From assembly GCA_947494925.1 (NCBI GenBank), contig CANLWS010000007.1, forward strand, positions 62,001 through 126,000: a stretch of DNA of 64,000 bases, in the 5' to 3' direction. Positions 26,695 to 34,979 of the stretch are shown piece after piece. Source of the stretch: an uncultured Alteromonadaceae bacterium (GTDB taxonomy: Bacteria; Pseudomonadota; Gammaproteobacteria; Enterobacterales; Alteromonadaceae). The position numbers were made by a program, and so were the translations under genes. The notes beneath the pieces are model-generated. The model saw only the letters and a program-made list of their open reading frames with translations. It ran no database searches and was not told the DNA's origin. Every line of letters begins with the position of its first letter. The stretch's first letter is position 1.

Positions 26695-27911
26695 TGCATA
26701 TTTTATTTTTAACCGATAACTTTCCTCCTGAGGGAAATGCACCAGCCACTCGTACTTATGAACACGCTACAGAGTGGGTAAAATCAGGTCACAAAGTAAC
26801 TGTTATCACAACGGCACCTAATTTTCCGGAAGGAAAAGTTTTTAAAGGCTATAGCAATAGCTGGTATCAGACAGAAATAATGAATGGCATAGAAGTCAGG
26901 AGAGTAAAAACCTACATCGCTGCCAACTCAGGGTTGTTTCGAAGGATTCTTGATTATGTTTCTTTTATGCTCACAGGGAGCATCGCAGCTCTTTTCGTAA
27001 AAAAATACGATGTAGTGGTAGCCACGTCTCCGCAATTGTTTACAGCTTTAGCTGGATGGATTGTTTCAAGCTTGAAGCGAAAACCTTTTGTATTTGAATT
27101 AAGAGATATCTGGCCTGCTTCCATAACTGCAGTCGGTGCGATGAAAAAGTCTTTTTCAATCAAATTGTTGGAAAAGTTAGAATTGTTTTTGTACCGACAA
27201 GCTGACTGCATTATTTCTGTTACTGAATCATTTGTTCAGGAACTAGTTGATAGAGGAATAGATGGATCTAAAATTGAGGTCGTATTAAATGGTGTCGATT
27301 TGCAATTATATGCGCCTCAAATCAAAAATACTCAATTGCTTTCAAAATGGGAGCTTGAGGGTAAATTTGTTGCTGGATACATTGGTACTCACGGCTTGGC
27401 CCATGGTCTGCTTAACATTATAGATGCAGCAGAAATACTAAAAGAAAACAATGATATATGTTTTTTGTTTGTTGGCAGTGGTGCTTCTTTGGAGCAGGTT
27501 AAGCATGAAATATCCAAAAGAGGTTTGTCTAACGTTAAAGTAATGGGGAGGCAGGATAAAGGGTTGATGCCCAAAATCTGGTCGCTGTGCGATGTTTCCC
27601 TAGTACATTTGAAAGATACGCCACTGTTTAAGAGTGTGATCCCATCAAAAATATTTGAATCAATGGGCATGGGGTTGCCAATTGTCATCAGTATGCCCAA
27701 AGGTGAAGCAACGGAAATTGTCACTACCAATAGAGCTGGGGTGTTTGTCAACCCAGAACAATCGAAAGAATTGGCTTTAGCAATTCTGGAGCTGCATCAG
27801 AACTCTGAGCACCTCAGCGAATATAGCCGACACTCCCTTTTAGCCGCAGAACAGTTTAGTCGAAAATCCCAAGCCGCAAAAATGCTCGACGTTCTAAGTC
27901 GCTACCAATGA
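26694..27911 (+). CDS. GT4-family glycosyltransferase (WbuB-like)
   Basis: A 405-aa GT-B-fold transferase. The N-terminal domain opens with F-L-T-D-N-F-P-P-E-G-N-A-P-A-T-R, typical of WbuB-type enzymes that act on N-acetylated sugars. The C-terminal Glycos_transf_1 domain has S-K-I-F-E-S-M-G-M-G-L-P-I-V, the E-x7-E-like donor-binding motif. V-S-L-V-H-L-K-D-T-P-L-F-K also matches WbuB-type proteins. Translation is coupled to the preceding gene (TAATG). It likely adds one sugar of the repeat unit. Confidence 0.88.
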   Translation: MHILFLTDNFPPEGNAPATRTYEHATEWVKSGHKVTVITTAPNFPEGKVFKGYSNSWYQTEIMNGIEVRRVKTYIAANSGLFRRILDYVSFMLTGSIAALFVKKYDVVVATSPQLFTALAGWIVSSLKRKPFVFELRDIWPASITAVGAMKKSFSIKLLEKLELFLYRQADCIISVTESFVQELVDRGIDGSKIEVVLNGVDLQLYAPQIKNTQLLSKWELEGKFVAGYIGTHGLAHGLLNIIDAAEILKENNDICFLFVGSGASLEQVKHEISKRGLSNVKVMGRQDKGLMPKIWSLCDVSLVHLKDTPLFKSVIPSKIFESMGMGLPIVISMPKGEATEIVTTNRAGVFVNPEQSKELALAILELHQNSEHLSEYSRHSLLAAEQFSRKSQAAKMLDVLSRYQ

Positions 27912-27936
27912 CACGTCATTTATATAGAGGTGTAGG

Positions 27937-29259
27937 TTGAACGACAACAAAATTAACAGCGCAAATGCAATATTGAACGCCGTTTGGTTATACGGTGAAA
28001 AAATTGCAACGATGTCAATGCAGCTGCTTATAAATGTCGTTATCGCTAGGGAGTTTGGACCTTCTGACTACGGGCTTTTCAATATGTTGCTTGCGTTTGT
28101 CGCGCTTTTTGCTCCTTTTATTGCACTAGGATTAAATGCCATAGTGACAAGGGAATTATTAACAAAGCCGGAATTGGAAGGGAAGATAATAGGCACCGTC
28201 TTGTTTTTAAGAGCATTTGGAATGTTAATTGGGTCAGCCGCTATTCTAGTTTTGGGATCTTGGTTAGTAGACTCAATACAGCCTCATCTATTATTTGTTT
28301 TTATACTTTTACTTGGCAATAGTTTTAGTGTTTTCCTAGTACTAGATCATTGGCTGCAATCCCGAATGGAATCTAAGTTTGCTGCAACAATAAGGACAAT
28401 ATCCTTAGCGTTGTTTGGGGCAGGTAAAATAGTAGTCGCGATTTGGCATCAAGATTTATTCTTACTTTTTGTAATTCAAGCTCTGGAGTGGATTTTTGTT
28501 GGTGTTTGTTTTTTTGGGGTATATTTAAAAAGACGCAAATCATCACAGTTTTTGGGGATTGATTTAGGCTATGGATTTGGGCTTTTAAAGGAGTCAGTCT
28601 GGTTAATTTTTTCTGGCATAGCAGCTGTCATCTATTTGAAGATTGATCAAATAATGCTTGGTTCAATGGTCGGGCAAGAAGAGGTGGGAGTCTACTCAGT
28701 CGCTGTTAAACTATCAGAGATTTGGTACTTTTTTCCTATCGCACTAGCTGCTTCATTTTTTCCTAAACTAATTAAAGACAAAAAAACAAACCCGATCATG
28801 TATGAAAAAATGCTTCAGGGCCTTATTGATCTTGTATTTGTCTTTTCGTTGATAGTAGTCACATTCACGCTCGCCTTTTCCTGGTTCTTCGTTCCATTTA
28901 TATTCGGAGCTGAATATCAACGGTCTGCATCCTTACTCAATATCCAAATATGGGCGTGTTGTTTTGTTTTCATGCGGGCTATCACAAGCAAATGGTTAAT
29001 TGCAGAGTCAATGGTAAAGTTTTCACTGCTCTCCCAAGGGACGGGAGCGATCTTAAATGTTGTGCTTAATCTGTATTTGATCCCTTTGTATCAGGCAGAG
29101 GGTGCTGCATGGGCAACACTGCTCTCCTATTTCTTTGCAAGTTATTTATGTTTTTGGATATTTCCTTCGACAAGAACTGTTGCGTTGAAAATGACATTGG
29201 CAGTGGTTGGAATTTTCAGAATGAAAGACTTCTACTACCAACTTAAAAAATTGCGATAA
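27937..29259 (+). CDS. Wzx-type lipid-linked oligosaccharide flippase
   Basis: A 440-aa membrane protein with about 12 helices, of the polysaccharide biosynthesis (MATE-like/MOP) family. The N-terminal region Y-G-E-K-I-A-T-M and R-E-F-G-P-S-D-Y-G-L-F-N is characteristic of Wzx flippases, and D-Q-I-M-L-G-S-M falls in the middle. It moves undecaprenyl-linked repeat units to the periplasm. TTG 27937 has AGG upstream. It is the last gene of the plus-strand run of transferases. Confidence 0.9.
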   Translation: MNDNKINSANAILNAVWLYGEKIATMSMQLLINVVIAREFGPSDYGLFNMLLAFVALFAPFIALGLNAIVTRELLTKPELEGKIIGTVLFLRAFGMLIGSAAILVLGSWLVDSIQPHLLFVFILLLGNSFSVFLVLDHWLQSRMESKFAATIRTISLALFGAGKIVVAIWHQDLFLLFVIQALEWIFVGVCFFGVYLKRRKSSQFLGIDLGYGFGLLKESVWLIFSGIAAVIYLKIDQIMLGSMVGQEEVGVYSVAVKLSEIWYFFPIALAASFFPKLIKDKKTNPIMYEKMLQGLIDLVFVFSLIVVTFTLAFSWFFVPFIFGAEYQRSASLLNIQIWACCFVFMRAITSKWLIAESMVKFSLLSQGTGAILNVVLNLYLIPLYQAEGAAWATLLSYFFASYLCFWIFPSTRTVALKMTLAVVGIFRMKDFYYQLKKLR

Positions 29260-29704
29260 ACAATCGCATGTCAGTTGGCGCTTTGGAGCAATCATATTTA
29301 GGAGTGCTCAATGCATTTCTTTATTCGGATATATCGTGTCAACCTGCCCTCAGTTATTGATCCACTTTTGGTTTAGTAAAATCATTTTGTGACGGGCCCA
29401 TCATTTATGGAAACATTGCCAAAAAAGAGGTTGATTGCTTAGTTTAAGCAGGAGAACTCTAAAAAGAGATGTGGCTATTTTAGGGAGGTTTACAAAGCAA
29501 CTCATTCACAATCAAATTTAAGAACAGCGGCAAAGCAGTCACTGCTCAAGAAAAATGTGCGATAGTGATACGAAATTGTTTAGGCAGCCATCATCAAGTG
29601 TTCTCAGGTCCAAATAGATCCTATAAGAAATTATGAGACATACTGACTCACCTGATGGTTAGTTATAGTTGGAGAAAGCATACAACTGGTACATCAAAAT
29701 CTTT
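29260..29704. other. Spacer without a recognised gene between wzx and the WecA-like gene
   Basis: About 480 bases lie between two converging genes, the last 40 of which hold a terminator. All six frames are broken by frequent stops; the longest in-frame pieces are about 20-35 codons and match nothing I recognise. Its length compared with the tight spacing elsewhere in the locus suggests a decayed gene or a past insertion, but I see no transposase remnant or terminal repeats. Confidence 0.4.
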
Positions 29705-29729
29705 GAGCCCAGCGAATATCGTCGGGCTC
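29705..29729 (-). terminator. Hairpin terminator at the end of the WecA-like gene
   Basis: The arms GAGCCC and GGGCTC are extended by inner GCGA/TCGT pairing, so the stem has up to ten pairs with one interruption. It begins 12 nt beyond the minus-strand stop and is followed on that strand by an AAAGATTTT stretch. It may also end transcripts arriving from wzx. Confidence 0.55.
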
Positions 29730-29741
29730 TCTAAAATGAAA

Positions 29742-30809
29742 TTATCTCCGACTTAATTTTGGCGCAATTGATCTTACACTATGTCTCTTGTCTTCATTTA
29801 ACATGAAAATATTATAAAGAACAAAAAGAAGAACAAACAAAAGAAGCATACTTTTTTCGCTGATACCAGTAATTTCAGCATAGATACCAAATCCACTAAA
29901 GCAGATACTAATGATTGAGATAATTATAGTTGTTTGCGTGTTGTTGAAGCCGTTAACTAGAATCATGTGGTGGAGGTGGTCCCGACTCGCCCTCAAAGGA
30001 GAAAGCCCAGCCAGAACTCTTCGAAACATAACTGAGAACATATCCATCAGAGGCAGCGCTATTAGCCAAACGGCTATAATTGGGCGCATGACTGATTCTT
30101 CTCCCTGGGACGTATATGTTAGTAACCAGACAACCGTAAGGCCCATCAGCATGCTGCCAGCATCACCCATAAATATTTTGTATCGCCCCTGTTTGAAAGA
30201 GCCAAAGTTAAAGAATAAAAATGCGACAATTGCACCGACAAGCATTGATGTAACGCCCATGTTGAACGAAATGTTGCTAATTGCAGCTAAAATACCCATT
30301 GCCAGAAACGTGTTAAGGCTCAAAATGCCAACTAAACCATCAACACCATCGGTCATGTTAAACGCATTGATACAGGTGACAACAGCCAGGACCGTGAACA
30401 AAGGTCCCCAAATTCCTAGTTCAACTACTCCAAATCCAAATACGTCCCCCAGGGAACTTATATAAAGGTCCGCACCGAATACCATGAGTGACCCAATAAG
30501 GAACTGGGCAATTAGTCGCAATCTGGCGTCTATATCGTGGTAGTCATCCAATGCACCAATCAATACCATGAAGGAAGTGGACAAGAGATATAGTTTGTAA
30601 TGCTCATTAAAAGGAGTTAACACAAAACTACAAAGTGTAATGGCAACATAGATAGCCAATCCACCTACTAAGGGGATGTGGCCTTTATGCTGTTTTCTGT
30701 TGCAAGGCTTGTCGACTAAACCAACGTTTAGCGCCATAGGGCGCAGTACAAAGACCAATCCAAACACAGCCACAAAAGCTACTAAAAATGAAAAGAGATT
30801 TCCAACCAA
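29742..30809 (-). CDS. wecA: WecA-type undecaprenyl-phosphate sugar-1-phosphate transferase
   Basis: A 355-aa polytopic enzyme that starts glycan synthesis by moving (probably) GlcNAc-1-phosphate from the UDP-sugar to undecaprenyl phosphate. The MraY/WecA family motifs are present in order: D-K-P-x-x-R-K-x-H-x-G-x-I-P (about 33-47), D-D-Y-H-D-I-D-A-R-x-R (about 88-98), N-A-F-N-M-T-D-G-V-D-G (about 147-157) and M-G-D-A-G-S-M (about 215-221). About ten to eleven helices are present. It is transcribed towards the wzx gene. The exact sugar is inferred from the family. Confidence 0.88.
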   Translation of the reverse strand: MVGNLFSFLVAFVAVFGLVFVLRPMALNVGLVDKPCNRKQHKGHIPLVGGLAIYVAITLCSFVLTPFNEHYKLYLLSTSFMVLIGALDDYHDIDARLRLIAQFLIGSLMVFGADLYISSLGDVFGFGVVELGIWGPLFTVLAVVTCINAFNMTDGVDGLVGILSLNTFLAMGILAAISNISFNMGVTSMLVGAIVAFLFFNFGSFKQGRYKIFMGDAGSMLMGLTVVWLLTYTSQGEESVMRPIIAVWLIALPLMDMFSVMFRRVLAGLSPLRASRDHLHHMILVNGFNNTQTTIIISIISICFSGFGIYAEITGISEKSMLLLFVLLFVLYNIFMLNEDKRHSVRSIAPKLSRR

Positions 30810-30934
30810 GCCGTATTCCTTTGCTTGTTAAGTTAAAAAAAGATATAGAAACAAAATGCTTCCCCATTTCGGGGCGCTATTGTATGTTAACAAACTATCG
30901 TATTCAATTATCATAGACCATCTAAGTGATAATA

Positions 30935-30982
30935 TTCGTAATTACTAGTCACAATTCGTAAACATCACTATCAATTTTCGTA
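30935..30982 (+). repeat. Three spaced direct repeats TTCGTA upstream of ugd
   Basis: TTCGTA occurs at 30935-30940, 30955-30960 and 30977-30982, with spacings of 20 and 22 bp, about two helical turns. Each copy follows an A/T-rich flank. They lie in the 224-nt divergent region between the WecA-like gene and ugd, so an operator for a regulator binding one face of the helix is possible. Confidence 0.35.
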
Positions 30983-31033
30983 CCGTTTAGGCAGAGTTGC
31001 CTTTTAATTGGTCAAAATAAAGGATTCAAATAA

Positions 31034-32380
31034 ATGAAAGTTACTGTATTTGGAATTGGCTATGTTGGTCTGGTGCAGGCCGCAGTATTGGCTGAAGTGG
31101 GGCATGACGTCGTTTGCGTGGACGTTGACCAAAATAAAGTCGATAACTTAAAAAATGGTGTTATCCCAATTTATGAACCCGGCCTTACTCCTCTGGTAAC
31201 CTCAAATCATGAGGCGGGGCGTGTGAATTTCACTACAGATGCAAAAATGGGCGTTGAACATGGGGAACTGATATTTATTGCCGTAGGAACGCCACCAGAT
31301 GAAGATGGTTCAGCTGATCTGAAATATGTGTTAACTGTTGCAGAAACTGTCGCTAAATATATGCAGTCGCCTAAAATCGTGATAAATAAATCCACGGTTC
31401 CTGTTGGTACTGCTGACAAAGTAAAAGCTAAAATATCAGCAACCTTGGATACACTGCAAAAAGAGATTACCTTTAACGTAGTTTCAAACCCAGAATTCCT
31501 GAAGGAAGGTGCAGCTGTCAATGATTGCATGCGACCTGACCGAATTATTTTAGGTACTGATAACACCTTAGCAGAGAAAAAAATGCGCGAGCTTTATGCG
31601 CCATTTAACCGGAACCATGACAAAGTGATTGTGATGGACATACGTAGTGCAGAGCTCACCAAATATGCCGCTAACTGCATGTTGGCGACTAAGATCAGTT
31701 TTATGAACGAAATGGCTAATCTGGCTGAAAAGTTTGGTGCAGACATCGAGAATGTGCGACGGGGTATTGGCTCAGACCCGAGAATTGGTTATCAATTTAT
31801 TTACCCTGGGTGTGGTTACGGTGGCTCCTGTTTCCCCAAAGATGTGCAGGCGCTTGTTCGCAGTGCAAATGAAGTGGGATACAAGGCGCAGATATTAGAG
31901 TCTGTTGAAGCTGTCAATTACAAACAAAAAGAAAAATTGTTTGAGTATATAAACAGCCATTTTAATGGTGATCTGAAAGGTAAAACTGTTGCTCTTTGGG
32001 GACTATCCTTCAAACCCAATACCGATGATATGCGTGAAGCATCAAGCCGGGTACTAATGGAAAAGTTATGGGATGCAGGCGCCTCTGTTCAGGCTTTTGA
32101 TCCCGAAGCGATGGAAGAAACACAGCGTATATATGGAGCTCGTGAAGATCTCACACTGCTTGGTACGAAAGAAGCTGCTCTGGAAGGTGCGGATATGTTG
32201 GTAATATGCACTGAATGGCAAGCATTCAGAGCGCCAGACTTTGAGTTGATTAAGCAGAAACTTAGCCTCCCACTTATTTTTGATGGACGAAACTTGTTCG
32301 AACCTTCCAGCATGTTGGAATACGGTTTGCAGTACTATGCGATAGGCCGAGGACTTTCAATTAAGGAAAAACAACAATGA
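31034..32380 (+). CDS. ugd: UDP-glucose 6-dehydrogenase
   Basis: A 448-aa NAD-dependent enzyme making UDP-glucuronate from UDP-glucose. The N-terminal Rossmann motif is G-I-G-Y-V-G, the central domain contains K-S-T-V-P-V-G-T, and the catalytic cysteine is in [12 protein letters not shown] (about residue 263). The C-terminal domain has [13 protein letters not shown]. Full length for the family. It overlaps galU by 4 nt, so substrate supply and use are coupled. UDP-glucuronate production agrees with the GH88 enzyme encoded in the same locus. Confidence 0.96.
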   Translation: MKVTVFGIGYVGLVQAAVLAEVGHDVVCVDVDQNKVDNLKNGVIPIYEPGLTPLVTSNHEAGRVNFTTDAKMGVEHGELIFIAVGTPPDEDGSADLKYVLTVAETVAKYMQSPKIVINKSTVPVGTADKVKAKISATLDTLQKEITFNVVSNPEFLKEGAAVNDCMRPDRIILGTDNTLAEKKMRELYAPFNRNHDKVIVMDIRSAELTKYAANCMLATKISFMNEMANLAEKFGADIENVRRGIGSDPRIGYQFIYPGCGYGGSCFPKDVQALVRSANEVGYKAQILESVEAVNYKQKEKLFEYINSHFNGDLKGKTVALWGLSFKPNTDDMREASSRVLMEKLWDAGASVQAFDPEAMEETQRIYGAREDLTLLGTKEAALEGADMLVICTEWQAFRAPDFELIKQKLSLPLIFDGRNLFEPSSMLEYGLQYYAIGRGLSIKEKQQ

Positions 32381-33270
32381 GCCAAGTTAAAAAAGCAGTA
32401 ATCCCAGTCGCTGGGCTGGGAACCAGAATGTTGCCGGCAACTAAAGCAATTCCAAAAGAAATGCTGCCAGTTGTAGACAAACCCTTGATTCAATATGTCG
32501 TAGCGGAATGCGTAGCTGCAGGAATTAAAGAAATTATCCTGGTAACCCATGCTAGTAAAAACAGCATTGAAAATCACTTTGATACCAGCTTTGAATTGGA
32601 AACGACTCTGGAAACCAGGGTAAAAAGACAATTGTTGGAAGAAGTGCAAAGCATTTGTCCGAAAGATGTGACCATTATGCATGTTCGTCAAGGAGTTGCT
32701 AAGGGACTGGGTCATGCAATTTTGTGTGCCAGACCTATGGTTGGTGACGCACCCTTTGCCGTAGTATTGCCTGATGTCATTATTGACGACGCGCAAAGCA
32801 ACCCCAAGAAAGACAACCTGGCAGAAATGGTGGCTAGATTTAATACAAGTCGAGTCAGCCAGATAATGGTAGAACAGGTGCCACAGGAAGACGTGAGTAA
32901 ATACGGGATTGTTGACCTTGAAGGCTTAGCGCTTGAACCTGGTACGTCAGGTAAAATCCATCAAATGGTAGAAAAACCACCTCTGGATGAATCGCCTTCA
33001 GATTTAGCTGTAGTTGGGCGTTATGTGCTGTCAGGAAAAATTTGGGATTTGTTGGAGTATACGCCACCCGGTGCGGGAGGAGAGATTCAGTTAACTGATG
33101 CCATAGCATCTTTGATGAATATCGAACAGGTAGACGCCTACTATATGAAGGGAAAGAGCCACGATTGTGGTAGCAAGCTAGGCTACATGAAAGCGAACGT
33201 AGAGTATGCGCTTCGCCACCCTGAGCTTAAAGGTGAGTTTGCGAACTATCTGGCGGAAATTACAAGCTAG
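32377..33270 (+). CDS. galU: UTP-glucose-1-phosphate uridylyltransferase
   Basis: A 297-aa nucleotidyltransferase making UDP-glucose. The N-terminal motif [11 protein letters not shown] with [11 protein letters not shown] is the UTP-binding and catalytic site. P-D-V-I-I-D-D and G-R-Y-V-L are later family marks. ATG 32377 overlaps ugd (ATGA). The product feeds ugd and galE. Confidence 0.96.
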   Translation: MSQVKKAVIPVAGLGTRMLPATKAIPKEMLPVVDKPLIQYVVAECVAAGIKEIILVTHASKNSIENHFDTSFELETTLETRVKRQLLEEVQSICPKDVTIMHVRQGVAKGLGHAILCARPMVGDAPFAVVLPDVIIDDAQSNPKKDNLAEMVARFNTSRVSQIMVEQVPQEDVSKYGIVDLEGLALEPGTSGKIHQMVEKPPLDESPSDLAVVGRYVLSGKIWDLLEYTPPGAGGEIQLTDAIASLMNIEQVDAYYMKGKSHDCGSKLGYMKANVEYALRHPELKGEFANYLAEITS

Positions 33271-33281
33271 AAAGTTTTGTT

Positions 33282-33349
33282 ATGGTTCAAGGCTTTGCCA
33301 ACAGCATCGAGTAACGGTTCGAGGCTGGCAATAGGCAAAGCCAAACCAT
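33282..33349. terminator. Long inverted repeat between convergent galU and comEA-like genes
   Basis: The outer arms ATGGTT/AACCAT and GGCTTTGCC/GGCAAAGCC enclose a second pairing of AACAGC/GCTG and TCGA/TCGA around a TAACGG loop. The whole 68-nt element can fold into one long hairpin. It lies in the 99-nt gap between converging genes. It probably acts as a bidirectional terminator or mRNA end stabiliser. No clean T-run is present, so a dispersed palindromic repeat is an alternative. Confidence 0.6.
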
Positions 33350-33369
33350 TTATTTACGGCGTATCTAGT

Positions 33370-33678
33370 TTATTTTGCTACTGCAACTTTCTGCAATTTG
33401 ACCACCATTTTCTCACCAATACCTTTCACCTGGCTCAAGTCCTTAATTGAACGAAATTTTCCAGCTGTTTTTCGGTAGTCGATAATAGCTTGCGCCTTTT
33501 TGCTGCCAATACCCGGCAAAGCTTCAAGCTCGGTTAAGTTTGCCGTATTAACGTTCAGTTTTGCAGGTTGTGACTGAACAGCTTTGATTTTTTCACTCAA
33601 GGGTGCGGCAGAGGTTATTGGGGTAACCATTACTTGCAAAGCGCTGGCCACTAACAATACGGATAAGTATTTTTTCAT
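33370..33678 (-). CDS. ComEA-family helix-hairpin-helix DNA-binding protein
   Basis: A 102-aa exported protein with a signal peptide (about 1-24, LLVASALQVMVTPITSAA) and a C-terminal pair of helix-hairpin-helix motifs: L-N-V-N-T-A-N-L-T-E-L-E-A-L-P-G-I-G and L-S-Q-V-K-G-I-G. Proteins of this type bind incoming double-stranded DNA in the periplasm during natural transformation (ComEA of Vibrio). Length and arrangement are typical. A role in competence is inferred from the family; no other competence gene is nearby. Confidence 0.88.
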   Translation of the reverse strand: MKKYLSVLLVASALQVMVTPITSAAPLSEKIKAVQSQPAKLNVNTANLTELEALPGIGSKKAQAIIDYRKTAGKFRSIKDLSQVKGIGEKMVVKLQKVAVAK

Positions 33679-33814
33679 CCTGATTTTCCTTAATCTTCAG
33701 TAAGTCCATTTGAACTGCTTATGCAGAATTTCACATCATCATTACTTCATGATGTGAGTCTAAAGTTAGAATCAGTGCAAAAAAATGTAAAGTCTAGTTT
33801 TATGCTATCGAAAA

Positions 33815-33837
33815 AAAGGTCGGTAAAACCGACCTTT
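33815..33837 (-). terminator. Rho-independent terminator of the isocitrate dehydrogenase gene
   Basis: AAAGGTCGG-TAAAA-CCGACCTTT forms a 9-bp stem with a 5-nt loop, 26 nt beyond the minus-strand stop. On that strand it runs into eight or more T residues. It also insulates the comEA-like gene. Confidence 0.85.
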
Positions 33838-33863
33838 CAAAAACCTGGAATTGCTCGGCTGTT

Positions 33864-34871
33864 TTAAAGCCTGTCTAACAAAGCCTGTGTGAAATCTGTT
33901 GTGCCATGTTCGCCACCAAGATCACGTGTGGTGCGATCACCAGACTCAATGACCTCTTTTAGTGCACTGCGGATTTTATTGGCCTTGTCACTCATATTCA
34001 AATATTCCAACATCTGGATTGACGCTAAAATAACAGAAGTTGGATTGGCCAGGTTTTTCCCGGCAATATCCGGTGCTGAGCCGTGAACTGCTTCGAAAAT
34101 TGCGCAATCTTCGCCGATATTTGCACCAGGAGCCATACCGAGGCCGCCAACTAGTCCAGCACATAGATCAGACAATATATCGCCAAAAAGGTTGGTGGTG
34201 ACTAAAACATCAAATTGATGGGGATTCATGACCAACTGCATGCAGGTGTTGTCCACAATCATTTCTGCAGATTCTATGTCCGGATATTTTTCACCAATTT
34301 CCCGTGCCACTTTTAAGAAAAGCCCTGACGTTGATTTCAGTATGTTGGCTTTGTGAACCGCCGTAACTTTCTTACGCCCTTCCCGTCTGGCCAACTCATA
34401 AGCAAACGTCACGATTCTTTCAGCTCCTGCCCTGGTGATTTTGCTCAAGGCTTCCGCTTCGCTTCCATCAGGAGAAACCACCTGACCCAAACCTGAATAC
34501 ATACCCTCTGTATTTTCTCTTACAGTAATGATATCGATGTCTTCATAGCGAGCCTGGGTGCCTTTAAATGAAATGACAGGACGAAGGTTAGCGTAAAGTT
34601 TAAATTGTTTACGTAAACTGACATTGATTGATGTAAAACCTTCACCCACTGGTGTTGTCAGTGGGCCTTTCAACGTCACTTTATTCTTACCGATCAAATC
34701 AAGTGTTTCTTGAGGTAAAAGTTCACCATGATTTTCCAGAGCCACAAGTCCTGCATCGGCGAAATCGTAAGCGAAATCGCAGCCTACTTTTTCCAGGATC
34801 TGCAAAGCAGAGTCAATTATATCCGGGCCGATACCGTCGCCGCGAATTACAGTTATGCGTTGTTGTGTCAT
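33864..34871 (-). CDS. NAD-type isocitrate dehydrogenase (beta-decarboxylating family)
   Basis: A 335-aa dehydrogenase of the isopropylmalate/isocitrate family. It starts I-T-V-I-R-G-D-G-I-G-P-D. The substrate loop T-S-I-N-V-S-L-R-K-Q-F has the Ser and Asn of isocitrate enzymes rather than the LeuB pattern. N-T-E-G-M-Y-S-G and N-L-F-G-D-I-L-S-D with G-G-L-G-M-A-P-G-A-N complete the active site. It is much shorter than the E. coli-type NADP enzyme (about 416 aa) and closest to the mitochondrial NAD-IDH type. It converts isocitrate to 2-oxoglutarate. Homoisocitrate or tartrate dehydrogenase cannot be excluded. Confidence 0.85.
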   Translation of the reverse strand: MTQQRITVIRGDGIGPDIIDSALQILEKVGCDFAYDFADAGLVALENHGELLPQETLDLIGKNKVTLKGPLTTPVGEGFTSINVSLRKQFKLYANLRPVISFKGTQARYEDIDIITVRENTEGMYSGLGQVVSPDGSEAEALSKITRAGAERIVTFAYELARREGRKKVTAVHKANILKSTSGLFLKVAREIGEKYPDIESAEMIVDNTCMQLVMNPHQFDVLVTTNLFGDILSDLCAGLVGGLGMAPGANIGEDCAIFEAVHGSAPDIAGKNLANPTSVILASIQMLEYLNMSDKANKIRSALKEVIESGDRTTRDLGGEHGTTDFTQALLDRL

Positions 34872-34979
34872 AAGAATACCTTAGTGCGATTAAAACGCAT
34901 CCAGTGCGTTTTGAGAGTGAAAATTCAGGCCGCGTTTTATATCATTTCAAAGGCTTAATTGCCAGTAGATTAAAGCGAT

